64,000 nt of DNA from Xanthomonas sp. SI (GTDB lineage Bacteria; Pseudomonadota; Gammaproteobacteria; Xanthomonadales; Xanthomonadaceae): the NCBI RefSeq assembly GCF_014236855.1, contig NZ_CP051261.1, positions 2,108,001-2,172,000 on the forward strand. The letters are read 5' to 3'. Of the stretch, positions 1-7,554 are shown one piece after another; positions within the stretch are counted from its first letter, which is position 1; every line of letters starts with the position of its first letter. The notes under the pieces are model-generated. The model was given only the letters and a program-made list of their open reading frames with translations, was not told the origin of the DNA and did not search any database. Made by a program: the position numbers and the translations under genes.

Positions 1-1
1 C

Positions 2-88
2 GTTGTGCATATTAAGTCGCATGCGGGGCGTCGCTATATCACGGGTATCGATTTCGATCCGGAGCGGACCCTTCATGGAAGCAAGTGA
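2..88 (+). CDS. virB11: VirB11 T4SS ATPase, C-terminal end only
   Basis: The window opens inside a gene whose last 28 codons end in a TGA. The visible residues include IKSHAGRRYITGIDFDP, which resembles the C-terminal strand region of VirB11-type hexameric traffic ATPases (basic stretch, then an I-x-F-D-P ending). The catalytic Walker motifs lie upstream of the window. The identification rests mainly on context: xanthomonad T4SS operons run virB11 then virB1, B2, B3, B4, and those genes follow here on the same strand. Confidence 0.65.
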   Translation, partial: VVHIKSHAGRRYITGIDFDPERTLHGSK

Positions 89-125
89 ATTTGTTCACGA
101 AAGTGATTGCTGAAGCGATGTTGGA

Positions 126-155
126 TTGACTTTGATTTTCTCTTCAGACACTATT
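126..155 (+). promoter_or_regulatory. possible internal promoter before virB1
   Basis: The gap between virB11 and virB1 is AT-rich compared with its surroundings. It holds TTGACT (126-131) and, 18 nt later, ACTATT (150-155), a fair -35 and a poor -10. It may supply internal transcription to virB1 onward, but the -10 match is weak. Confidence 0.3.
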
Positions 156-222
156 AATTTGCGTGATCTGCGGCTGTATGGTTCTCAGGCCAATAGTCGA
201 CGGATATAGGAGGAATGACGGC

Positions 223-1125
223 ATGTTGCCAGGCATGGAACTACTGAGCTGTCCCGAAATGGCAGTTCCGGCTGAAGTGATGCAGCACGTCGTGCGCGTC
301 GAATCGTCGCACAATCCGTTCGCGATCGGCGTCGTCGGTGGCCGCCTGGTGCGCCAACCGCAGAATCTCTCCGAGGCCGTCGCCACGGCACGGATGCTCG
401 AAGACAAGGGTTACAATTTTTCTCTCGGCCTGGGCCAGGTCAACCGCTACAACCTGCTCAAGTATGGGCTCGATTCGTACGAGAAGGCGTTCAAGACCTG
501 CCCCAACCTGCAGGCGGCCTCACGGATTCTGGCCGAGTGTTATGGCCGCTCCGGCGGAAACTGGGGCAAGTCCTTCAGCTGCTATTACTCGGGCAATTTC
601 GAGACCGGCTACAAGCACGGCTATGTGCAGAAGGTCTACGCTTCCATCAATCAGGGCAGGGCGCTCGCCGTCGCGTCCGCCGATGCCATCGCTGTCGTGC
701 CGAATGGCGCTGGCCGACCTGCCCAGGCCGCCAAGGCATCCGTCGTCCGTGAAATCGACTCGGTCGTCTCGCGCCGCATCGCAGGCGCCAACCAGCTTGC
801 CAACGGTCTGGCTGCCCAGGTCCAACCTTATCCGGCTGCGGCTGCAGCGCCTGCTCAAGTGCATCCAGCAGCGCAGCTTTCCAGTGCAGCGTCGAATGCC
901 TCCGCAGTGCGAATGGGTCAAGCGGCCGAAACCGATGCGGAACTGTATGTAATACGCCCGACAAGCGCCGGCAAAGGAGTGGCGGTGCCTGCTGGTGGCG
1001 GAGCCGATCCAGCTTCGCAAGCATCTGTGGCCAGGGGTTCGGCCCTTGGTGGTTCCGCAGAGCCGGCCGTCCCGAGCTTGAATTCGCCACCGCTGGCCCC
1101 CGGCGATGGCGCCTTTGTCTTCTAG
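223..1125 (+). CDS. virB1: VirB1 lytic transglycosylase of the T4SS
   Basis: A 300-aa SLT-type lytic transglycosylase expected to open peptidoglycan locally so the secretion channel can assemble. The N-terminal catalytic domain (about residues 15-150) has the lysozyme-like RVESSHNP motif with catalytic Glu at about position 27, then GLGQVNRYNL and a G-x-Y-x-x-x-Y segment. The last 130 residues are an Ala/Pro/Val-rich low-complexity tail. The ATG at 223 was chosen over one 60 nt upstream because TAGGAGGA sits 9 nt before it. No convincing signal peptide is seen from either start. It lies between virB11 and virB2, the usual xanthomonad order. Confidence 0.85.
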   Translation: MLPGMELLSCPEMAVPAEVMQHVVRVESSHNPFAIGVVGGRLVRQPQNLSEAVATARMLEDKGYNFSLGLGQVNRYNLLKYGLDSYEKAFKTCPNLQAASRILAECYGRSGGNWGKSFSCYYSGNFETGYKHGYVQKVYASINQGRALAVASADAIAVVPNGAGRPAQAAKASVVREIDSVVSRRIAGANQLANGLAAQVQPYPAAAAAPAQVHPAAQLSSAASNASAVRMGQAAETDAELYVIRPTSAGKGVAVPAGGGADPASQASVARGSALGGSAEPAVPSLNSPPLAPGDGAFVF

Positions 1126-1197
1126 CGTAGGGAAGCAGCACCGCCATGGGAATGGCGTTTCGATCACCACCCCTCTGTTCCAATCAGGAGATACACC

Positions 1198-1602
1198 ATG
1201 ATGTCTAAGAAGAGCGAAATGACCACGGGCGCCAAGATGGCCGGCATGGCCGCGCTGAAGGCCGCCATTTTCGTAGGTTCGTTGCTGGTCGCCGGTGCGG
1301 CGATGGCGACGGGCGCGACCGATTACGCCGGTACCGACGGCAAGGTCTGCGGCTTCCTCACCAAGACCAACAATCTGCTCAACATGGGCTCGATCGCGGT
1401 CGTGACCATCGCCGTCATCATCGCCGGCTACCAGATCGCGTTCGCGCACAAGCGCATTTCGGAGGTGGCGTCGATCCTGATCGGTGGCCTCATCATCGGA
1501 ACCGCGGGACAACTGGCCAAAATGCTGATCGGCGATACCGGTTCCACCTGCTCGGCCACGACCATGAATCTCGTCCAGCAGGCGCTGCAGCACTATGCAT
1601 AA
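1198..1602 (+). CDS. virB2: VirB2 major pilin
   Basis: A 134-aa pilin precursor. It has a long basic N-terminus, a hydrophobic signal segment ending in an A-M-A type cleavage site near residue 37, and two further hydrophobic helices separated by the short basic loop AFAHKRISE, the standard VirB2/TrbC hairpin. Two cysteines in the mature part (GKVCGF and STCSA) could form a disulfide. AGGAG lies 7 nt before the ATG, which is followed at once by a second ATG. It would form the short pilus and line the channel of the T4SS. Confidence 0.85.
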   Translation: MMSKKSEMTTGAKMAGMAALKAAIFVGSLLVAGAAMATGATDYAGTDGKVCGFLTKTNNLLNMGSIAVVTIAVIIAGYQIAFAHKRISEVASILIGGLIIGTAGQLAKMLIGDTGSTCSATTMNLVQQALQHYA

Positions 1603-1906
1603 AAACGTACTTTTCCGTGGCTGCACGCGCCCCGCCATGTTCATGGGGGTGCCCTACATCCCCTTTTTCATCGGCGCAGGTGGCGGCTTGCTGGCGGGAA
1701 TGTACTTCGACCTTTGGTATCTGTTGTCGATCCCGGTGATTATCTTTGGGTTGCAGCAGATGACCAAGCGTGACGAGATGATATTCAGGATGCTTGGGCT
1801 GCGTTGGTTGTTCAGGATGCGTGTGCGCAACCTGCAGCGCTACTCCGGCGCCTGGGTGTTTTCTCCCAACGAATATCGGAGAAACGTGCCTGGCGCCAAG
1901 CGGTAA
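1595..1906 (+). CDS. virB3: VirB3 inner-membrane T4SS component
   Basis: A 103-aa protein with an N-terminal R-G-x-T/C-R-P motif (LFRGCTRPAMFMGVP) and two closely spaced hydrophobic helices, as in VirB3/TrbD proteins that anchor the VirB4 ATPase to the inner membrane. Its ATG lies inside the end of virB2 (8-nt overlap), which suggests translational coupling. A strong hairpin and a 171-nt gap follow before virB4. Confidence 0.85.
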   Translation: MHKNVLFRGCTRPAMFMGVPYIPFFIGAGGGLLAGMYFDLWYLLSIPVIIFGLQQMTKRDEMIFRMLGLRWLFRMRVRNLQRYSGAWVFSPNEYRRNVPGAKR

Positions 1907-1929
1907 GTTCGGCATTGTGCCAGTGCCTG

Positions 1930-1967
1930 AACCCCATGCACGAACGAGTCGTTTCGTGCATGGGGTT
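1930..1967 (+). terminator. 15-bp hairpin between virB3 and virB4
   Basis: A perfect 15-bp stem (AACCCCATGCACGAA paired with its complement) around an 8-nt loop, followed by a moderately T-rich stretch (TTGTTCGGTTTT). It lies inside the apparent virB operon, so it may be a partial terminator, an attenuator or an mRNA-processing signal that lowers virB4 relative to the pilin genes. The T-run is not strong. Confidence 0.55.
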
Positions 1968-2077
1968 GTTCGGTTTTACCGTGTTGCATAAATTTTTGTA
2001 GTAGGTACGCGTTTGACTACTCCCGGTTCGTCCGAATCGGGCCTCGGCAAGACGAAATGGATTCAGAGTAATTCCCT

Positions 2078-4546
2078 ATGTTCATCCCAGACACTTCGAT
2101 CAGCGAGTTCATTCCCGTCTCTACGCATGTAGCACCATCGGTGCTCAAGACGACGGGTGGGGACTACATGTTGACCTGGCATCTGGGCGGGCTGCCTTTC
2201 GTCGGCCGCGAAGAGTGGGAAATCGAGCACCGCCACAACACCTTCAACCGCATGCTTCAGACCTTGCGCGCTCCCGACTTCGCCAACGTGGCCTTCTGGG
2301 TGCACGACGTGCGGCGTCGCCGGCGCATCAAGTCCCGCGGCAAGTTTCAGCAGACGTTCAACCAAGAGTTGTCGGATCAGTACTACAGCGCGCTCTCGTC
2401 GCAGAAAATCATGCAGAACGAGCTGTATCTGACCATGCTGTATCGTCCGGTGGTCACCGGGAAGCGCTTGATGGAAAAGTCGGCCAACCTGGCGCAGCTG
2501 CAGTCCGAGCAGGATCAGTCCATTGCCAAGGTCGTGGAGCTGGCCGGCAACGTCGAGGCCGTGCTCAAGGACTACTCGCCCTACCGGCTGAGCATGTACG
2601 AGGCCAGCAACGGCGTCGTCTTTTCCGAAGCGCTGGAATTCTTCGGCTATCTGATCAACCGGATCGACGAGCCGGTGCCGGTCCTGCAGGCGCCGGTGCC
2701 TGCATACCTGCCGGTGAGCAAGCATATGTTCGCCAACAAGACCGGCGACTTCGTCATCAAGACACCCGAAGGCACCAATCATTTCGGTTCCATCCTGAAT
2801 ATCAAGGAATACACCGACGGTACCTATCCAGGCATCCTGAACGGACTGAAGTACCTCGATTTCGAATACGTGGTGACGCATTCCTTCAGCCCAATGGGGC
2901 GTCACGATGCGCTGAAGGTTCTGGATCGGACCAAGGGCATGATGATCTCGTCCGGCGACAAGGCGGTCAGTCAGATCCATGAGCTGGACCTGGCGATGGA
3001 TCAGCTGTCGTCGGGCAATTTCGTGCTCGGCGAGTACCACTTCACCATTGCGGTCTACGCCGATACCCAGGAGAAGCTGTCGCAACAGATCGCGACTACG
3101 CGCGCCGAGCTGTCCAATGCCGGCTTCGTCTCTTCGAAGGAAGACCTGGCCATCGCCTCGTCGTTCTATTCGCAGCTTCCCGGCAACTGGCGCTATCGCA
3201 CGCGTCTGGCGAACGTGAGTTCGTTGAACTTCCTGGGCCTGTCGCCGTTGCACAACTTCGCGCAGGGCAAGCGCGACAACAATCCGTGGGGCGAATGCGT
3301 CACCACGCTGCAGACCACCAACGGCCAGCCGTACTACTTCAATTTCCATGCGACGCACCCTGCGGAGAATTCGCTGGGCGAAAAGGCGATCGCCAATACG
3401 ATGGTCATCGGCAAGTCCGGTACCGGCAAGACGGCATTGATCAACTTCCTGCTAAGCCAGGTGCAAAAGTTCGATCCGATCCCGACGATCTTCTTCTTCG
3501 ACAAGGACCGTGGCGCCGAGATCTTCGTTCGCGCCTGTGGAGGTAATTATCTCGCCCTGGAGAATGGTCGCCCCACCGGCTTCAATCCGTTTCAGTGCGA
3601 GCGCAGCGAAGCCAACGTGCAGTTCCTGGCGGACCTGATCAAGGTGCTTGCCGGCAAGGCCGAGTACAGCTCACGCGACGACGAAGACATCTTCCGTGCC
3701 GTCGAGGGCATGCTGGATACGCCGATGCAGCTGCGCAGCATGACCAATTTCCGCAAGAGCCTGCCCAACATGGGCGACGACGGCCTCTATGCGCGCATGC
3801 GCAAATGGACCGCAGGCAACTCGTTGGGCTGGGTGTTCGACAATCCGGTCGACACCATCAACCTGGAAAAGGCCAGCATCATCGGCTTCGACTACACCGA
3901 CGTCATCGACAACCCGGAAGTGCGCGTGCCGGTCATCAACTACCTGCTGCACCGGCTCGAGGCACTGATCGACGGGCGTCCCCTGATCTATGTGATGGAC
4001 GAGTTCTGGAAGATCCTGGACGGCAAGGGCGGCCTCAAGGAATTCGCGAAGAACAAGCAGAAGACCATCCGTAAGCAGAACGGCCTGGGCATCTTCGCTA
4101 CCCAGAGTCCGGAAGATGCGTTGGCCAGCGACATTTCCGCGGCGCTGGTCGAGCAGACCGCCACGATGATCCTGCTGCCCAACCCGAATGCGAGCAAGGA
4201 AGACTACATGGAGGGCCTCAAGCTGACCGAGGCCGAGTACCAGGTGGTCGTCAATCTGGACGAGCGCTCGCGTTGCTTCCTGGTCAAGCAAGGCCATGGC
4301 TCGTCGGTATGCCAGCTCAACCTGCGCGGCATGGACGACGCGCTGTCGGTCATTTCGGCATCCACCGACAACATCGAGATCATGCACCAGGTGCTCGAGC
4401 AGAAAGCGGCCGAGCACGGGGTGACGCAGGATGAGTTGCGGCCCGAGCAATGGCTCAGCGAGTTCTATGCTAAGCGCAAGGGATCCGGCAAGTCCGCGAC
4501 CAGGCCTTCGGCATCGGACAGCAAGGGCACCGCGGCGCTCGCTTGA
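2078..4546 (+). CDS. virB4: VirB4 T4SS ATPase
   Basis: An 822-aa CagE/TrbE/VirB4-family ATPase of the inner-membrane complex that powers pilus biogenesis and substrate transfer. Walker A is GKSGTGKT at residues 445-452; Walker B is LIYVMDEFW with the acidic pair at about 641-642. The N-terminal half (LTWHLGGLPFVGREEWEIEHR onward) is the VirB4 N-terminal domain. Length is normal for the family. It starts at an ATG 171 nt after virB3 and is followed by the VirB5-like gene. No internal disruption was seen. Confidence 0.93.
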   Translation: MFIPDTSISEFIPVSTHVAPSVLKTTGGDYMLTWHLGGLPFVGREEWEIEHRHNTFNRMLQTLRAPDFANVAFWVHDVRRRRRIKSRGKFQQTFNQELSDQYYSALSSQKIMQNELYLTMLYRPVVTGKRLMEKSANLAQLQSEQDQSIAKVVELAGNVEAVLKDYSPYRLSMYEASNGVVFSEALEFFGYLINRIDEPVPVLQAPVPAYLPVSKHMFANKTGDFVIKTPEGTNHFGSILNIKEYTDGTYPGILNGLKYLDFEYVVTHSFSPMGRHDALKVLDRTKGMMISSGDKAVSQIHELDLAMDQLSSGNFVLGEYHFTIAVYADTQEKLSQQIATTRAELSNAGFVSSKEDLAIASSFYSQLPGNWRYRTRLANVSSLNFLGLSPLHNFAQGKRDNNPWGECVTTLQTTNGQPYYFNFHATHPAENSLGEKAIANTMVIGKSGTGKTALINFLLSQVQKFDPIPTIFFFDKDRGAEIFVRACGGNYLALENGRPTGFNPFQCERSEANVQFLADLIKVLAGKAEYSSRDDEDIFRAVEGMLDTPMQLRSMTNFRKSLPNMGDDGLYARMRKWTAGNSLGWVFDNPVDTINLEKASIIGFDYTDVIDNPEVRVPVINYLLHRLEALIDGRPLIYVMDEFWKILDGKGGLKEFAKNKQKTIRKQNGLGIFATQSPEDALASDISAALVEQTATMILLPNPNASKEDYMEGLKLTEAEYQVVVNLDERSRCFLVKQGHGSSVCQLNLRGMDDALSVISASTDNIEIMHQVLEQKAAEHGVTQDELRPEQWLSEFYAKRKGSGKSATRPSASDSKGTAALA

Positions 4547-4600
4547 TCATGCATTCCCTGAAAGATCGTTTCGTTCTACATGACTAGCTGTGAGGTCTAT

Positions 4601-5386
4601 ATGGACAAGAAAATGAAATCCTTCGCTCGATTCCGCCTGTTGGCGATCGCTTGCCTCGCGTGCGCTTTGGTGCCGTCGACTGCGTTCGCGCAGTGGTGGG
4701 TACAGGACGACAAGCAGATCGAGGAGAACAAGACCAACACGGATACGCTCGACAAGAAGCTCGACAAGATCCGCGAGGACAACCAGATCGGTGGCAAGGA
4801 CTCCGGGGACAAGCCCAGCGGCGAGGAGGTCGAGGCGTTGAAGGACGGCGATACCAAGCCGAAGAAGGTCGCGGAAGACTACGGCACCGGCAACTGTGCA
4901 GGAACCCAGGGCACGCCAGTCTCAGACGAGCAAAAGACCAACTGCGAGCTCATGCAGAAGACCAGGAACGCTCAGTACAACTACATGGTTGCCATGTACG
5001 AGATCACCACCAAGCGCCTGGAGCGCCTGCGTGCGCTGGAGAAGGAGCGCGGCCAGATTGCGGAAAACCAGGTCGGCAAGTTGGAGGACAACACCAACAA
5101 GCTGATCGCGCTCAAGACGTTGATGGATATCGACCGTCAGCAGATGGAATCTGCGATGTTCGCGTACGAGATCCGGCTCAAGTATCTGCAGAAAGAGCAG
5201 GCCGACCAGACCGACGCCGCGATGAAGGGCAAGAAGAAGAACCCCAACGGTTGGTTCGATGACTTGCCTGGTCCGATCGCCGATCTGGCCAAGGCATCTG
5301 TGGCGGGCATGGTGATGAAGGGAGCGCTTGAGGGTGTCAAGAGCAGCAAGCCGTCCGGGATGCAAACGCTGAGCTTCGAAAAGTGA
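4601..5386 (+). CDS. VirB5-like secreted T4SS protein
   Basis: A 261-aa exported protein. A signal peptide of about 30 residues ends in STAFA before QWW. It is followed by a highly charged, Lys/Asp/Glu-rich helical segment, a Cys-containing stretch (TGNCAGTQGTPVSDEQ, then CELMQK), and a long predicted coiled coil (residues about 115-200). Position between virB4 and virB6 and the helical secreted character fit the pilus-tip VirB5 role, though the primary sequence is not strongly diagnostic. The start at 4601 has GTGAGG 5 nt upstream; an ATG 21 nt earlier lacks a site. Confidence 0.6.
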   Translation: MDKKMKSFARFRLLAIACLACALVPSTAFAQWWVQDDKQIEENKTNTDTLDKKLDKIREDNQIGGKDSGDKPSGEEVEALKDGDTKPKKVAEDYGTGNCAGTQGTPVSDEQKTNCELMQKTRNAQYNYMVAMYEITTKRLERLRALEKERGQIAENQVGKLEDNTNKLIALKTLMDIDRQQMESAMFAYEIRLKYLQKEQADQTDAAMKGKKKNPNGWFDDLPGPIADLAKASVAGMVMKGALEGVKSSKPSGMQTLSFEK

Positions 5387-5500
5387 AGCGAAGCCGCTTG
5401 AGATATGTCGTTTGCTCATTGTGCATGGATGTGCCGCCCAAGCCCATCTCCGAATTGAACACAGGTTCGGGTGCTACCTCGCCCGCATGGAAGATCCAAC

Positions 5501-6664
5501 ATGTTTAACACGACCACCGGTTTTATGGATGCCGCACTTGGCGGGGCGCTCAGCTCCTTTCTTGGCAACATGGCCAACTATGCGTTCTTTTCGCTGATCA
5601 ATGATTATTTGCGCGACGAGATCGACATCTTCCAGTGGGCGCTTCTGCAGCGCACAACGATGTGGATGGGTGCCATCGCGTTGACCGTGCTGACCTTGTG
5701 GATCCTGTTGCAGGGGTATCGCATTGCGACGGGCCAGGCGCGCGATTCGGCGATGGCGATGGTGGTGACGGCGCTGCGCGCCACGTTGATCATCGCCTTG
5801 GCAACAAGCATGGCGACTGGCTCCTCCAAACTGTACTGGACGCTGACCGACGGACTGAGCAAGGAGATCACCGAGGTGGTCACCGGTGATGACGCCAGTC
5901 CTTACGACAAGATCGACCAGAACCTTCTGCTCATGCAGACGGCATTGGCGAGTATCGATGCGTTGCAAGCGGCCGGCAACAAGGAGCAGGAGGACGACAA
6001 GACCCGCGCGCGCTGGTTCATGGGCCTGGGCATCGCCGGACCGGGCGTGGTCGCCGGTTCGATGCTGCTGCTGAACAAGATCGCGATGGCGCTGTTCATT
6101 GGTTTTGGGCCGCTGTTCATCATGTGTCTGCTATTCAATGCCACGAAACAGCTCTTCAGCAAATGGCTGTATTACGGAATCGGTACGGTTTTTTCATTGT
6201 CGGTATTGAGCGTGATGGTCGCGATCACCACCAAAGTGGTGGGGGCGGTGGCTTTGGCATTCGTTACCAAATGGGCTGCAAATGGTTGGAGTCTTTCCGG
6301 CGAGGGCATCAGCAGCATGTCGCTGCAGCAAGGAGGGTTGGGCTTGGTGATGACGACACTGGTTGTGACTGCGCCCCCGATGGCGGCTGCGTTCTTCCAA
6401 GGCGTGCTCGGCCAGTTCAGCCCGTACTCGGCGATGGGTGCTGGTGGTGGCGCGGTGCCAGCGGGGCCAGGGGGGGCTTATGTACCTCGCCAAACGCAAG
6501 GTGCCTCGGATCTTGGGCAGGCACAAGCTCAAAATAATGGCGTAGGTACTAATCCAGTTAATACTCATGGGAGCCGAGTTGCGGGCTCCGATGGTCCAGA
6601 TCTTAATTATAATAATAGAAATATGGGGTTGGCTGGAAAGAAACCAGGTGGTGATGTTGGGTAA
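5501..6664 (+). CDS. virB6: VirB6 polytopic T4SS channel protein
   Basis: A 387-aa inner-membrane protein of the TrbL/VirB6 family. At least six hydrophobic segments lie between about residues 20 and 310, including TMWMGAIALTVLTLWILL, an extended periplasmic loop near residues 120-165 and LLNKIAMALFIGFGPLF. The last 75 residues are a Gly/Asn/Gln-rich tail. Base composition changes sharply within that tail: after about 6530 codons become AT-rich (AATAATGGC, AATTATAATAATAGA), unlike the rest of the gene. ATG 5501 was chosen over an upstream in-frame ATG because GGAAG lies 7 nt before it. Confidence 0.85.
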   Translation: MFNTTTGFMDAALGGALSSFLGNMANYAFFSLINDYLRDEIDIFQWALLQRTTMWMGAIALTVLTLWILLQGYRIATGQARDSAMAMVVTALRATLIIALATSMATGSSKLYWTLTDGLSKEITEVVTGDDASPYDKIDQNLLLMQTALASIDALQAAGNKEQEDDKTRARWFMGLGIAGPGVVAGSMLLLNKIAMALFIGFGPLFIMCLLFNATKQLFSKWLYYGIGTVFSLSVLSVMVAITTKVVGAVALAFVTKWAANGWSLSGEGISSMSLQQGGLGLVMTTLVVTAPPMAAAFFQGVLGQFSPYSAMGAGGGAVPAGPGGAYVPRQTQGASDLGQAQAQNNGVGTNPVNTHGSRVAGSDGPDLNYNNRNMGLAGKKPGGDVG

Positions 6665-6688
6665 TGGCTTTTTTCTGAGGTAATTTAT

Positions 6689-7198
6689 ATGAGAAAATTT
6701 ATTGCGGTTTTTTTATTTGCCTTAGGTTATTTTGCTGGAGGTGCAGTAGCGCAAACTGCATGTCCGGTCGGCACGGCAGCAGGCAGTGCAACATGTGGGC
6801 CTTCAGTTAGCTATGTAGAACCTCCGCCCCCTCAGCCTGCTGGAGAATGGGACAGTAGATTCGGTGCTGTTGCCGCAGATATGTCTACTTCGGGAAATAC
6901 AGGAGTGGCCGCCAACAAGACTTCGAAAGAAGACGCCATCAATGATGCCTTGGAAAAATGCCGGTCTTTGGGTAGCGCGAACTGCGGCATTGTGATGTCA
7001 TATTCTAATCAGTGCGTCGCCATACTTGCGCCCTCGGTGAATGGGGTTGAGCGTGGTGGTTCTCCTGTGACTCGACCAGGAAAAAATGTAAAAGCCGCAA
7101 CTGCAATAGCTGAAAAGGATTGCAAGAAAGCCAATAAATCTTCAGAATGTTCTGTGATTTATTCAGCTTGTAGTATGCCTGTATTTCGCCGCTATTAG
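6689..7198 (+). CDS. exported DUF4189 protein at the end of the T4SS operon
   Basis: A 169-aa protein with a signal peptide (cleavage after about residue 21, GGAVAQ), a short Pro-rich linker (EPPPPQPAGEW) and a C-terminal domain with the DUF4189 pattern: F-G-A-V-A at the start, an S-x-x-x-A-x-x-x-A-L-x-x-C helix, then C-x-I-V-x-x-Y-x-N-x-C. Several cysteines suggest a periplasmic disulfide-bonded fold. It starts 24 nt after virB6 and is probably co-transcribed. It is distinctly AT-rich against the GC-rich neighbourhood, suggesting separate acquisition. Function is unknown; a T4SS accessory or an effector-immunity protein is possible, but no partner toxin is next to it. Confidence 0.7.
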   Translation: MRKFIAVFLFALGYFAGGAVAQTACPVGTAAGSATCGPSVSYVEPPPPQPAGEWDSRFGAVAADMSTSGNTGVAANKTSKEDAINDALEKCRSLGSANCGIVMSYSNQCVAILAPSVNGVERGGSPVTRPGKNVKAATAIAEKDCKKANKSSECSVIYSACSMPVFRRY

Positions 7199-7554
7199 AC
7201 GAGCGTTGATGGTCAACGATTGGATGTCTTGAGTATTTCGAGTTTAGATCGTCTAGTGATTGTTGTATTCTGACTGATCCATACAATGCAGCCCTGCTCC
7301 AGGCTGTGCCTTTTCCCTTGCTTGCCTGGCATCGCTGCCTCGAGCAAATTGGTGTCCTGTTCCTGGCCATTCTTGTAAAACGTTTATATCGCTCTTCACT
7401 AACTTCAGCATCGACTCGTTAGATGTCTTCGCTGGCATGTCGATGCGCTGAATACGTATGCAAGCACCTCTGCGATTCGCACATCGACGTTACCCTAACG
7501 CAGCTTTCCGTGTGCCCACTGCACACGTGATCTCTGCCCGAAGGGGGGCGTTGC
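7199..7554. other. intergenic region, T4SS end to alpha-glucosidase
   Basis: No gene is supported. The first 150 nt continue the AT-rich composition of the DUF4189 gene. A weak 5-bp stem (7289-7306) followed by TGCCTTTTCCC may be a terminator. The 14-bp operator at 7449-7462 controls the downstream gene. Confidence 0.5.
7449..7462. promoter_or_regulatory. LacI-type operator, copy 1
   Basis: TGAATACGTATGCA, built on the perfect 8-bp palindrome ATACGTAT, lies 92 bp before the alpha-glucosidase start. The same 14-mer occurs at 13291-13304 and its reverse complement at 12636-12649, always upstream of a maltose-locus gene. The LacI protein at 21305-22366 is the likely binder. Confidence 0.75.
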
